A stretch of 64,000 bases of DNA from Cichorium intybus (taxonomy: Eukaryota > Streptophyta > Magnoliopsida > Asterales > Asteraceae), in contig CM042016.1 of the NCBI GenBank assembly GCA_023525715.1, forward strand, positions 67,208,882-67,272,881, given 5' to 3'. Position numbers and translations under genes: made by a program. Positions 12,359 to 25,135 of the stretch are shown here, piece by piece. Positions within the stretch are counted from its first letter, which is position 1. Every line of letters starts with the position of its first letter. The notes under the pieces are model-generated. The model ran no database searches and was not told the DNA's origin. It saw only the letters and a list, made by a program, of their open reading frames with translations.

Positions 12359-15300
12359 ACTACCCCCCCCCCCCCTTATTGGGATTCCGTCCTCGGAATC
12401 ATCATCCAACTATTAATTTAAGGGATCACTTCTTCCTTTTCTTCAAAGGTTCTCAGCTCAAGTTTGGTTCATAGTAAATACTTTCTTTTATCAACCCATA
12501 CTCATATTCTTTATTCTTTTATCTTTTTAGTATTTTTCTTCTTTGAGTTACTTTTGGTTCTTAATCAACTTTTAGAGATTTCTACTTTCATATTCTTATC
12601 AAGAATAACAGCTTACTTTGTAATTCTTCTCATATGTTTACCAAAACTTCATGAGATTATATTAATCACATTCTTCACTTATAAGACTCTTCCCAAATAC
12701 AATTTTGGTAAGATTTTGTATTTATATAATTTTATAAATACACAATACCTTTCTTTGAAAAAAAATCTTGTCCCTTTACGGACATTTTACTCGAACATAA
12801 CTTCTTCTTTCTTTTTAGAAGTTTTAGAACTTCTTATCTTTACATAGTTGTTCTTTAGATCTTTTAAACTTCACTTTATTATTCTTTACATCTACTAACA
12901 ATTCTCGACATATTACTACTCATAAGGAATGCATTCCTTTTGTTTTATTTCACATCCTTACTTTTCTGTTTGGGACAGAATCTGTCAAAACAATATACCT
13001 TTCATAAAAATCTGCATATCTTACTCTAGAAGAATCGAAACAACATACCGCTTTTTATTTTAGAAACTACACATCAATAGCTTTCTTTCTATGTATAATA
13101 CACAATGTTTGACCTTGTAAATTTGTACATTTTCACTATTGAAGTTGATCTATTATTTCTGTCAACTTCCTTCTTTTCCACTTTTGGCTTTTATACTACT
13201 AAATGTATACTAATTGTATAATTCTTGTTAGCTTCTATACTTCCGCAATCCTCTTCTATATGTTCCACTTTGTAAACGATATGTATTATTTTCTTTAAAT
13301 ACATATCTCTTTTCATTTCGTATATGTATGCTACTATTACATCATTATACTTATTACTTTCATTCCGAATCCATCTTTTATAAAATGTCCTTTTCATATA
13401 CTTCTTACTCATCTCTTACATTATATTTGTATTACTTTCATTAATACATATGTTATATCACCTTTTTCTCATGCTATTTGCACATTTCGACATAATAGCA
13501 ATCCAAGATACTTCTTTCATCCTCCTTTATTAGTTATGAGATTTTATTCTCGTTTACTCATTACACTTACTAATACAATTTTGTCTTTTTCATTTCTTAG
13601 CTTTCTTACAGTACTCCTATGAGTACATTTCTTATCTTCTAAGGTACCCGTGTACCATTCTCATCTTATTACACTTTTTATGATATTATAATCTCGTGGT
13701 GTAATTAGGTTTCACAAATCATATTTATTAACTTCTTGATCACAAATATCGACTCTCAAACTCTTGTCTCACTTTAGACTTTTACAAATAGACTTTGTTG
13801 CTCTCTTTTATCTCTTGATTACTACCTTGGTAATCCCACTCTTTTATCAAATATGTTATTTTATAATTCCAAATTCTCAATTTCTTTATACCTTTTGCAT
13901 ACTTCAAATGGTTTCATGATTACTTTCTAAGTTTGACTTTTATAGATAGTCAAAGCTGTAAAGAATTTAATTTCCAACTTTATATACTTTTGGTCATATT
14001 TTTGGTTCTGACCTATCACCGTGGTGCACACCATGGTCTCAAACTACTTTTTTAACATATATTTACAAGTTTTTAATTATATAATATACTCGTACACATA
14101 TACATAATTTCCTTTTTGTTTAAGAACTCTAATTAAGTACTTCATCCATTTTTGTCCCGTGACAATTATCTAACTCAACACTCAATTTACCAATGTCACT
14201 TGTGGATAAATTTTCATCCTTTCGGTCTTCTTTCTAACATATATCTAAAGGTTTTCAATCTGATGTTCAATTCCTTACTTTCATCTTGTATTCTTCTTTT
14301 CTTTCATTTTTTTATCTTACATACTTTTACTTATAACTTTCTAGGCTTTAAGCCCCACTTTCTTCCATTATATCTTTTACTATATTTTCTATGTGTTATA
14401 AGGCTACATGCCTAACACATTACATTGATATTTCATTTAATCTCCACTTTTTACACTCTATATATTATATGGGACTTACTTCTTATGTATCTCTAGGTGT
14501 TACACATCGGTCATTCATTTTCTCATTATATTTCATTCTTTTATATTGGGAAGCAATATGCCCAATACATTATTTTGCTCTTTTGCTTCATACTTTATAG
14601 TATTCTATTTAGAATACCTATTTCATAATCACCTTTATACTTTTATACCTTGTATAAATTCCAAAACTTACTCATTCATTTATATCTATAATCTCATATC
14701 ACCATATATATATTTCTTTGTATTTCATAGTTACTATCCATGTACTAATCATTACTCACAATCTTTGAATACTTTCACCTGTCACTTCCATTAGAAGTAA
14801 TAACTTCCTGTTTCTTTATTTTAGTTCTTATCTTGTCTTTGATTCTTTGTCTAATACTTATTTAGACGTTTACTCTTGTTTTTTACTTCATATGTTTATG
14901 ACCTGTGGTCATTTCGCTTACATGCTTTTAGTTTTCTTCAATTATCATACATCATTATACTCCTTTATTGCTAGTATTTCTTATTATACTTCCTTCATTT
15001 GGTTGTGGAAATTAATTCCGGATAACCAATATTTTATCATCATTTTCTTTAAAGTCTTTCATTATATTCGTCTGTTTATCCTCATCATTTGTTTCATCTT
15101 TAATTTCTTGCCTAATATGTATTTAGGCATTCAACCTTTATTTCTCGATTCATATTTGTTTAATCACATTACAATAATGCAATTTACTTGGAATGTCATA
15201 ATTTTTAACAATTCCCCATTCATCAATTTTTAATTTGTCATATTTCTCAACTCACTACTATATTTATGACTTGATCAATTGTCCAATATTTGGACACTTT

Positions 15301-16312
15301 TATTAACTTCTTTGTTCAACCCTGGCAGTTAGTCTTCAACTCTCCGCTACTATTGTCATCTTCTATCTTTAGCTTTTCTCATCATACTACAACGATATCC
15401 TGCTTCCCTTATGCCTTTCATATTCGTACGTATTTTAGAAAAAAAAAATTAAATTCAATGGTCATGCCCAAAGCATACCACTTGCTGTCATTAAACTCTT
15501 CTTTACTACTCTTTTACTTTTACAAAATTTATGTACTATTAATACATTCCGCTTATAATTTTCGTTCTTCATGTAAGAGTCTTACAACTCTTATATAGGT
15601 AATCAATACCCATAATTTCTCTTTAAGTTGCTCTTATTCATACTTCATCTCGCCTCGACAGGCATATCCTTTAATGTCTTTCAATCTGTCTAAAAAGTAT
15701 TAATTATCACATTATTTCTTTTACTTTACCATACTAAGTGGTATATATCCACTGCATTAACTTTTATTACTTATAATCTTTCTTGTTCTTGTTACATAGG
15801 CATACAATTCCTATGTTATTCTTGCTACTCTCTTCACACACCTTACCCACCAGAATGCCATAATTCCTTTGCGATACCACCCGTCTCAATATATATCCTG
15901 TGATTATGATAATACGGGCCCATATTACCATAATCACCTATAAATATTGATTCTGTTGTTACCACAAGGTCTCATGGGACATTGGTTCTTTTAACATATA
16001 ACACCATTATAAGTACATGGTGATCACTACTAGAAATCTTACTACTTTATAAACATAGCCTTTAATAAATTTAGACGGTTACGGAAAATATCATATAATT
16101 TTCCTAACGGTCAGATTTTTGCTCACTTTAAACGTTAACTCAACACTTCTTTGTTTTATATATCTCCATACTTTAAATAATGCATAATGTCTTAATCATT
16201 TAAGACACCATATAGCATACTTTCATAAACTAACTTTCCTATAGCATGAGTTTAAGCCTAGGAGTGGAACAAGCCAATCCTAATTTGCTTAAACCTGGCT
16301 CTGATACCAACT
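12359..16312 (-). other. LARD internal domain B, non-coding
   Basis: This is a near-identical copy of internal domain A, with scattered substitutions and small indels. Its purine tract has become a run of 13 G on the sense strand (C at 12363-12375) where domain A has a mixed tract. The primer site is at 16297-16309 (minus TGGTATCAGAGCC). I see no coding region. Confidence 0.87.
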
Positions 16313-18080
16313 TGAGACACCCCATTTTTCACTGTTTGCAATACCATGAATTTTCGTATAAATACATGAATACAAAAATACGGTTTGTCAAAAACCGATA
16401 ATTTACATGCTTAAAACAGTGGGTGTTACAAATCCATATCAAAATTAACCATAGTAAGCAAGAAAGGATTAAACCTTGAGTCCAAGACGGGAGCTAACTC
16501 GGGCTCCACTCCAGCTATACTTCAACCAATTTTACCTTAGCATTTTAACCTGGAATACATGGCAAAACATAAAATACGTAAGAAAATAATGTCTCGTGAG
16601 TTACATGAGTTTTAGACTCAAACCTTTAACTTCTTTTCCAATTTTTTTATAAAATTTATAACATAAAACTTCTGTCAAAACTTTATAGTAATAACATACT
16701 ATAACTCTTTACTTCTCGAAATCATTTCATAACATACTTTACAAAAATAACATCTTTCAAAACTTATAGTAGTATCATACTATAACTCTTTACTTTTCGA
16801 AATCACTTCATAATATACTTTACAAAAATAACATCTTTCAAAACTTATAGTAGTATCATACTATAACTCTTTACTTTTCGAAATCACTTCATAATATACT
16901 TTACAAAAGAATACTTTCTTTCTTACTTTCTTTGACTGGATTTAAAAGCTTGCTGAATTTTTATACTTAGGGCCTTAATCACTATAAGTGATACCCCAAG
17001 TCTCTATAGCAAGAAAGAATGGATCAATCCTCACCATAGAAGTTGCTTAGGCAATCTACTTCGCGATGGGGCTTTTTCCCCAGTAGACCCCTTACCTAAC
17101 ACGGGTAGGTGGAACATAGTTCCCTTACTAACGCTGCTTGCTACAAATACCAGTCATACAAAATACTTTCTGCTTACTTGAACATTATTCACATACATAT
17201 AAATAGTGGCTAAGTGCCAAACTTCATCATTTTATGTCTTTATGGCTAAATGCCAAATATATAACTTTCTTCACATAATAATCATACGTTTAAAACATGT
17301 TTTTATAACATTCTAAGCTTTATGCCAAATCAAACTTCCCAACATCTTATGGCTATATGCCATTCATACTTGAAAACATGTACAGTTTGTAACCAAAACA
17401 TATTTCTTAAACATCTTGTGGCTATATGCCATTCATACTAGAAAACATATATAACTTGTAATCAAAATATACTTTCACATAGTTGGTTCATAGACCAACA
17501 TACTTTCACTTAATTTAACTTGTAGTTAAAAACATAACTTCAAATATAGCATTATCCTTTCACAACAAGTTAGAAATAATACTCTTGCATATAATTTCAA
17601 ATATAGAAATTTTATAGGAAATCTTGAAAATACTTACTTGCCATGTATCCCAGAATGGGTAAAAATACTGCATGTACTCACCTCATGTATTGCTAGTAGA
17701 TTGTCAAAACGTTCTTTGCATTCATACTCTTTCGTGATCCAATATTCATTTGGCATGAATGTAACGCCCCAATTTCAAAAATTTTAAAAAAATCATTTAT
17801 TACCAAGGTTCCAATAAAACATTTATTCCAAAACATAAAACTATTCAACATAATACTTAAATTTAACAACGGAAACATTTGAAAATACTAAATATAGTTC
17901 ATTGACATCAATCCTTGGAATGCGATGCGCTGCCGTCAAACCTTGCCCTTCCCTTTGTCATTTGAAATACCTAAAATGTTATAAAACAACGGGTAAGCTT
18001 AAAGCTTAGTGAGTCCACAAGTTACCATACATGCCCACACATTAAACAACCCGTCCTCTAGAACGACCCGACCCTACCCG

Positions 18081-18236
18081 CCATACAACAGCTACGGGCA
18101 TCCATCATACAACAGCTATGGACACGGGAAGGTTCTACCCATCATACAACAGCTATGGGTTCCCGGTTATGGCCCAGCCCATCATACAACAGCTATGGGA
18201 CAAGGCAATAGTCCAACTCGCCATACAACAGCTACG
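18081..18236. repeat. Tandem repeat around CATACAACAGCTA in solo LTR
   Basis: Five copies of CATACAACAGCTAYG occur at irregular 28-48 bp spacing. In several, CCCAT and ATGGG flank the core and make a short palindrome. Confidence 0.75.
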
Positions 18237-18992
18237 AGAGGACACGCATCAGTACTGAGCCCAACAACAAATAGTCACAGATATAGAGCAAATCATATAA
18301 CTGTAAATAACATACAAGATGTCTAACATGCAACATCATATAGTAAGGTGAGGATACTCACCTGATTCGAAACCGCACAGATATTCTCTAATATCCCCAC
18401 TTAGCTCGTCCACACCTAAATCCCACACACATACAACATATCAATTACTGACCAGGCTCTTACAAACCTGCCTAAAGGTTAGACTCACTATTTGCCATCA
18501 AACCGTGGTCAAAACTAAATTTCTGGTCAAATAGTCGCTCGCCGCGGCGTGGCTCCTCGCCCTACGCGCCACGGCTAGCATTGCACAATTACGTGGTTTC
18601 AGCCGAGTCCGCGCCAGACTTAGCCAGTCCGCGTCGCGGCTCGTAACATTCCAAAATGTTTTTCAGCGATTAACAGTACATCAATCGGCTAGGGTTCCTT
18701 TCTACACCCTTCCTGGGATCAGAAACTACCCTAAGGTCACTTCCTTATGGACATGCAAGTCCATGCATGTCCTTGGTTCAAACCCTAAGTGCTACAAATC
18801 GTCTAAAGCTACAAACCAACTGGTAACACCATATGACGGGATAAAAAGGAAAGTCAGAAGAGTAAATCTTCTTACCTTACTTCTGAAGGACGGAGTGATG
18901 CCCACGAGCCGTCCTAAACCTTCTCCCGTGTTGGATCTCCTTCCTTCAAACCTCCAAAGCCTTGGAACCAAAGAGTCTCTGCTGAAACCAGT

Positions 18993-19473
18993 GTTGCAGA
19001 AATCGGCCTTGGCGGCCGATTAATCGGCGATTAGTCGCTTGACGGTCTTCAACAGATTACGATTAGGTCTAATCGGTCAGCTTGACGGTTTGCTGTAAAA
19101 ATCGGCCTTGGCGGCCGATTAATCGGTCTTGGCGGCCGATTAATCGGTCTTGGTGGTCATTTTTTCAATTTTTTAATTTTTTAATTTATTATTTATTTTT
19201 TTATTTTTAAATGACGACACAAACACTCTCTAATAACTCAAGAAAACTTTACAAAAATTAATATTAATGAATAAAAATAAACAAATGTATAATATTTGAT
19301 GTGTATTTCGGAATAAAATGTATCAAACTTTGGTATTTTTATATTTATATATTTTTAAATATATTTTTTATATTTTTAGGGTCTCCGATTAATCCCCGAC
19401 TAATCCCCGATTAATCCGATTAATCCCTTAACCCTACTCGACCGCCAAGCTACCGTCAAGCGATTTTTACAAC
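18993..19473. mobile_element. MITE-like segment with imperfect terminal inverted repeats
   Basis: The left end GTTGCAGAAATCGGCCTTGG and the right end (GTTGTAAAAATCGCTTGACG read inward) form imperfect inverted repeats. Both ends then carry runs of GATTAATCGG-type sequence, around an AT-rich core. About 480 bp, non-coding. I could not find a clear target duplication, so the superfamily is open. Confidence 0.45.
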
Positions 19474-20981
19474 CTTGGCTAAAACCGGACGCCTCTGCTC
19501 CAGAAAACTCCCAAAAACACGAACCCAAGGGCTGGGTCCCTTTATATAGGCGTTTAAATCCGAATTAGGGTTTTTTTCACTTTAGAGGCGCACCGCGTCG
19601 CGGGTTCTTTAGAACCGCCCCGCGCGTATAAATCCTACGCGATTCTAGATTCTCGCCCGAGCCGCGCCGCGGATCTGTCCTGGCCGCGACTCGGCGGAAC
19701 GGGTCTCACAATGAACCTATAATTAACATGTTTTACATTAACATTAATTATAACTGACTCTATAGTTTATTAGAGTCCTTACTATACCAATATGGTTCAT
19801 GACAAGTATATAACTTCTAAATATCTAACTTTATATGTGTCGTATACTTTCCCGAATTATACGTGTTTTGCTACAGTATTCTCGGGAGGTTGTATACGTA
19901 TTCCGACAATTTTCCATGAAGTTTCATACTATATTGGACTTGTGTTTAAAATTTGAGGTCAAACGGACAAGCTTAGCCCCAATTTCCAAAAATGAAACTT
20001 CTAAAACTTCTCTTAACATGGGGCTGATTTTTGCTACTGGGCAGAGATCGCGACCCGATCTAGATCGCGGCCCGATCCTTAATAGATCGCGACCCGATCT
20101 CTGCTGGACAGTCCAGAATCACGATTTTTCAGCTACAAATCCCCATTTTCACCCATTAAGTCCTTATTACTCTACTTAATAAATAGGGGATTGTTCCAGG
20201 ACAAAAACCATTCATTTATTTCAGTTTCTAAACAATGGAATTGGTGATTCCAATCCATTTCTAGAAATTCCCGTTTTTAACATTTTTGGTCCAAAAACTA
20301 AAATTCCTTGAAACCATCTCTTACAACCGACTTCTTCCATCTTTTATGGTATATTAAACTTCATAACAACCATTAAAACCATCTTTGATCACAAGGACCC
20401 GTGAGCTAGGGTTCTTGAGCCAAAAATTGGGTTTTTCCATGATTTAAACAAAACCTCTTGAATTAGGCCACCCACTTGGAAATCTTCTTTCCTTTGCTTG
20501 ATTCTTCCATTCCAACTCCAATTCCCCGCTCATCTTCTTGAACCCGTGCTCTCGGTTCTTCCAGAGAGTTCCCAGAACTCTCTTCTATAATTATGGCCAT
20601 TTATGAGATATTTTCTCATATATATATTTTCCAACTTTGGCTTAATGACATTTCAGCCCCTGAAATTCCATTCTTCATATTTGTAACACTAGAACCCAAC
20701 TTTTATTACACCAAGTTTTATTTCTTACATTTTACCCAAAAATTCATATTTTTATTACTTAGAAGTCATTTGGTTGTCAAATGACCATTTTGCCCTTTTT
20801 GACTAAATTTCACTATTCGCACATTACAATACAAACTTCACATAAACCAATATTTTATAACTTTTTATTACTGTTTTACAGCATTTCCCGCTACATTATT
20901 TTACAACTGTCAAAATTTTTGGTATTTACCTTAAGCGTTACCTCGAATATAAATTCAAGATTTTTGGGTCGTTACATGGAG

Positions 20982-22137
20982 TTTCAGGCGGTACCGTAGT
21001 AGTTGTCGTTCCGGTTGGAGATGGTGGTGTGATGGTATCAGCCTGAATCGTGTTGTCTTCCTCTTCCTCTTCTTCTTCTTCTTCTGATCGAGGAGTGGAT
21101 GGTCTAGAAGTCTGCATTTGTTTCTTCTTCTCTGGTTTAACCGCCTGAGTCTTCTTCCTGGTTCTTGTCTTCTTGGCCGGGACTTCGGATGGTTCAGCTT
21201 GTCCCTTGCGTTTTCCACCCTTGGCCTTAGGAAGTTCGGATTCTGTGACCCTTGTGAAGACTCGGAGGGGTGCAGGTGTGGTGATTGTCTTGCGATAGTC
21301 AATCAAGGTTTGATTGTCATCAGGAACCTTGCATAACATCGCCTCAGGAATTTGGGCGATGAAGTCCATCCTTTCATCCGAATTTGCACCAGATGGGACT
21401 TGGACAGTGCTAAAGTCATGAACGGGCAGATCCGAAGGGACTGGTACTTTTTCATGGGAATACGCAGCTTGGACGATAAGTGCCCAGAAACATGTTGAAG
21501 CGATGTATGTGGCTCGCTTCGCATGATTCAGGTAGGTTGTGAAGTCTGTCCATAGGATCGAAGCATAATCAACAGGAACGTTGTAGTAGATCCCATAGTG
21601 AAGTTGTAGGAAACTTTAGGCTGCAGAATCAAGACCCGAAGTCCTTCCTGAGAGACTTCGTAGAATAACATTGAAAAAGTATCCCTAGATTGAAAGAAGT
21701 CTGTTTTTCTTGAAGGAACTCATGGATCGAGTTATTGGGGTATGACCCATCTCATTCAGCATGTTCAGGATTTCAGACTAAGAGGCCATCTGAAACCGTC
21801 CAGACACTGGTAGATGAAGGATTTTTACAAATTGGTCTTTCTTTACAGTAATCGTCTTCTTGTTGTCGTTGGTGGTGAGAATGTCAAAGGATATCGATTG
21901 ACCATCGGCATTAAGACGTGCTGTATGGTGTGCCCTGTTGACCCATAGCTTTGGAACTTGAGCAGTTGCTGTCATGGCGTATGAAAGTGGTGAATGTTGA
22001 ATACATAGCACCAGCATTGACATCGGTAAAGAGTAAGCCTCAGGGTCAAGGTTTGCAATATGGTTTGCAGACATGGAATTCAGATCAGGGACAGAATCAA
22101 CATCACCGGCGGTGAAGGAAATTTCATCGATGGCCAT
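20982..22137 (-). pseudogene. SV1 ORF3, N-terminal part
   Basis: The frame starts at the ATG at 22137 (MAIDEISF) and runs in one phase to the LARD insertion at 20981, with three in-frame stops (21778-21780, one near 21688, one near 21617). The N-terminal domain (about residues 1-250) aligns with that of SV2 ORF3: ITVKKDQFVKILHLP matches IVIDKKIFAESLNLP, and VDYASILWTDF matches VDYAAILFDDF. A Lys/Arg-rich linker (KKTRTRKKTQ) and a run of Glu follow. The basic block could be a nuclear-localisation signal. The stop near 21688 replaces a Trp conserved in SV2, the usual result of a G-to-A change. Confidence 0.75.
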
Positions 22138-22237
22138 TTTAGCGATTTTGAGGTGGGAGACTTGGGAGAATTTTGGGAGGTTTTGATTGTAGTTGCAGAG
22201 GTTAAGAAAGCGGAAGGGATGAATGTGGGTATTTCCT

Positions 22238-22250
22238 GGGTTATATACGG
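22238..22250 (-). promoter_or_regulatory. TATA box upstream of SV1 ORF3
   Basis: The minus strand reads CCGTATATAACCC about 105 bp before the ORF3 ATG. The spacing allows a leader of about 75 bases. It suggests that ORF3 is transcribed from its own promoter. Confidence 0.5.
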
Positions 22251-22329
22251 GTGTGATGAGTGGAGAGAGAATGAGCATTTAATGCGCGTGTTTGAATGGT
22301 CGAATAGGGTGTCGCCACGTCATTCGTAA

Positions 22330-25135
22330 GTTGAGGGGACATTCCCTTTTTATCGTTGTGACAGCTGCATCGACCCCAAGTAACCGTTGTGGTTGAATCT
22401 TATTGGTTCCTGCATATCCCAACTGTTAAAAATAATATTTTTGTATGTGACCATCACTGAAATAAGATGAACTGTTTTTATTTTATCTGACAAATATTAT
22501 TAGTTTATTTCAGGTTGCGTAAATTCGAGATAAAAAACAAACATGAATCAAGACCCAAGAAACCTTGAGAAAACCACCAAACCTGAGGAAGTAATGCTAC
22601 GAACCAAAGAGCAAAATACAAAACACAAGATACTACAACAATCACGACGCGACAGACACCATGGTCGCGACGTGAAGAAGAGCAAAACATAAGAGTTCAG
22701 ATTGCTACAGCAATCGCGACGCGACGGGACTCTCGGTCGCGACGCGAAGCACATTCAACGCGACATCACCAACTTCTCAAACGCGAGACTACCAACACAA
22801 CGCACTAACCAGTGGCCGACCAAAAGCAACACGACAAACGCACCCTCGCGACGCGACGGCTAGATGGTCGCGACGCGAACCCTGTTTTCAGCAACTATAA
22901 ATAAGAAGCTCACCTCTTGCCATTCTTGTACCACACCTTACATATATACTCATACACTCTCAAAGAAACCCACGACCAAACACCTCAAGACACTCAAATT
23001 TCTGAATTTGTCAACAAGAACCAAACCATATAACCACAAGAAACAAAACCTCCACCCGACACCAAACCCATACAGCACCAATACAACTACAATACACACA
23101 CTCAAGCAAACCCACTTCCAAACCAACACAAAACCGAAGAAATACCATTCAGCAAGATAAACCGAGCAAAGAACAAGAATCGACGCTTCAAAGAAAATCA
23201 CCATCTTCATCTGCTATTGATAAGTTCTTTTGAAATTATAATTCCAATAATTTACCTGTGCCGTTATTGATTTATTTAAACCTTTATAAATCAATTGTAC
23301 TAAATTCCAAGACATACAAATTGAACCGTGACAACAACAACATATGTGGACTGTATTTAACCGAGACATCTAACTTCTAACTTCTAACTTCTAACATTTT
23401 ATTTATTGTAAAAACACTTTATCGTTGATAATGGCGTTTATTACATCTAACCTCTAACTTCTAACATTTATTTTATTTACCGCTTTCTGTCTATTTAAAT
23501 ACTGTCTAGTTTAGATTTACCTCTTTATTTTGTTTATTTATAGCTTTAGTAACTTAATTCTTGTTTATATTTATTCCGCATATTATAGCTAAAATACATA
23601 TCTGTCACACAGTAATCGGCTTAAAAACCTTATTTGTGGAGATCAGTTATCGTATTTTCAACACCAACATAAAACAAGAATCAAATATATCCCTTAAATC
23701 TCGCTGAATCCCAACTGATATTATGACGATCAGTTAACGAAATTAATAAAAAGAAAAGAAAAAGAAAAATAATAATAAAAATAGAAATATGATTGATGTT
23801 TTGAAATAAGATATTGTACAAACTGAAGTCTGCTCATTATGCATTGGTGTCGACCATCCAAAGTTCGAAGACTAGGATCCCTGAAGTTGTGAAATTAATA
23901 GTTTTGGTTCAATTCGTAGGATGAGAGCTGATTATCCTAAGCATTCCGTTTGACACATTGATACTCGAACACGAGTAATGTAAGGTGCATTCATATGGTT
24001 AGTTGTACCCAGTGTGATTATTCTACCATCGCCATGTTAGGAGCATAGTTGTCTGGTTAAAAGATTTGAAGTATTACGTAGAGTAACCTTAGATGACATA
24101 TCCCAACGCGAAGAGTTATTTTTCTGAGGTTTCAATTTTTAAAGTTTGAGGGGGTTCATAAAAATTTATCTCGTTTCACCGGATGGAGTATTTGGACACG
24201 CTTTTCGGATGACAAGCCTTTGAAAATTGTGCACTACTCCACCTTTGTCCTGGTGGACGGGATACTGAGATGTTCATACCTCCAACCTGGTTCTCAACTG
24301 TGTCACAGGAGATCCTGATTGTTGCATTGAAGACAGGAGGTACGCCTTGAGTGCTTCGTATTGTGCTAGTTTTAGTCGTTAGCGTATCCGAAGATAGACT
24401 TAAGGTATTGTTGAAGTTCTTGTCTGGCTTTTTCTTTTGATTTTTGTCAACTCTTTTGTGCGTATCGCAAGTATTTCACTTTTTGAGTTTTTCATATGTA
24501 ATTCAGCAAGGTGTATCGTAAATGTGTTAATAAATCCCCTCAGTTAATTTTATTGTAATTTTCTTGTCTGACTTTTTCTTTTGATTTTTGTCAACTCTTT
24601 CTGATTAGTTATTTGCTGATGCGAGGATAGAACCAGTGGGTGCTAGTAAGATATAAGGTATATATGAAAGCTTGTACGAAGTATAGATATGTCACAAGGT
24701 CTTTAACCATAATCAGATCATCCGAAGTGTTACCAATGTTGCAATGCGAGTCCCAAATACCTCTTAGTGCTATGAGGTATGCTCAACAGACTCTAAAAAC
24801 CCTGTTTTGTCCTTTAAATGTGTAGTAGTCATTTTGCAAAGTTTGGTTTTAGATGAGAGTGATGTCAAGGACGTTATGAGCAGAAGGCAGTATGTACGTG
24901 TCATTAGAAGTGAACCGAAGCATCGGAAGTGAATAGTGATTATTGTCCATGTATACGAACAAAACCGAAGATTCGTATAGGTACTGTTTCACTTCTAATG
25001 ACAGAGATAGGTTTAAAAAAAAACTTTAGTGTAAAAGGAGAAAAAACTATAAAACCAAAAAAAAACTAAAAACTTTTAAAAAATATAAGTAAAAACATAT
25101 GGGACAAAGTTTGGGGATAGAAGGTACTTAGCTGA
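22330..25135. other. SV1 spacer between pol and ORF3, no gene seen
   Basis: About 2.8 kb. At 22620-22880 there is a CpG-dense block with repeated CGCGACGCGAC, then a TATA box (CTATAAATAAG, near 22897), the same order seen in the Athila LTRs of this window. Short repeats CTAACTTCTAA lie near 23370-23470. A 40-bp direct repeat around TTTTGATTTTTGTCAACTC occurs at about 24417 and 24562. I see no frame with family motifs on either strand. Confidence 0.6.

Larger units (their letters stand above)
17760..19710 (+). mobile_element. Solo LTR of a gypsy-type element in LARD LTR C
   Basis: The segment starts TGTAACGCCCC and ends GGGTCTCACA, with ATGAA on both sides (17755-17759 and 19711-19715). The other two LARD LTRs read straight through this site without it. 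It is 1951 bp with no internal domain, so it is best read as a solo LTR. A TATA box (TTTATATAGG) at 19541 gives plus orientation. Next to it lie CpG-dense stretches such as CCGCGCCGCGG. Confidence 0.85.
2755..20976 (-). mobile_element. Non-autonomous gypsy derivative (LARD-like), LTR-int-LTR-int-LTR
   Basis: Three LTR copies start TGAGA on the plus strand and end GTTACA, and they alternate with two internal domains of about 3.96 kb. Outer flanks carry the 5-bp duplication TGGAG (2750-2754 and 20977-20981), so the whole array derives from one insertion into SV1 ORF3. Initiator-Met primer sites next to LTR starts and purine tracts next to LTR ends show that the sense strand is minus. The last bases before the purine tract (CGAGGACGGAATCCC on minus) resemble the end of chromovirus gypsy pol. 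I see no gag or pol frame in either internal domain. Confidence 0.9.
16313..20976 (-). repeat. LARD LTR C (5' LTR), interrupted by a solo LTR
   Basis: It is 4664 bp including the insertion at 17760-19710, about 2.7 kb without it and its duplication. It has a deletion near 20467 that removes roughly 130 bp present in LTRs A and B. It ends GGGTCGTTACA before TGGAG. Confidence 0.88.

Noticed and set aside
18081..18236. CRISPR-like look of the spaced CATACAACAGCTA repeats
   Set aside because: The spacing is irregular, repeats are short and the context is a plant LTR.
22416..23717. 10-bp direct repeat ATCCCAACTG at 22416-22425 and 23708-23717 as the target duplication of a 1.3-kb insertion
   Set aside because: No terminal inverted repeats and no TG...CA ends at the inner borders; likely chance. 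A search for a copy of the segment elsewhere would decide.
24230..24310. Possible trace of an Agenet gene antisense to SV1 (FVLVDG wording on the plus strand)
   Set aside because: Only six residues agree with SV2 copy 2, with no GWW or PIPP motif nearby.
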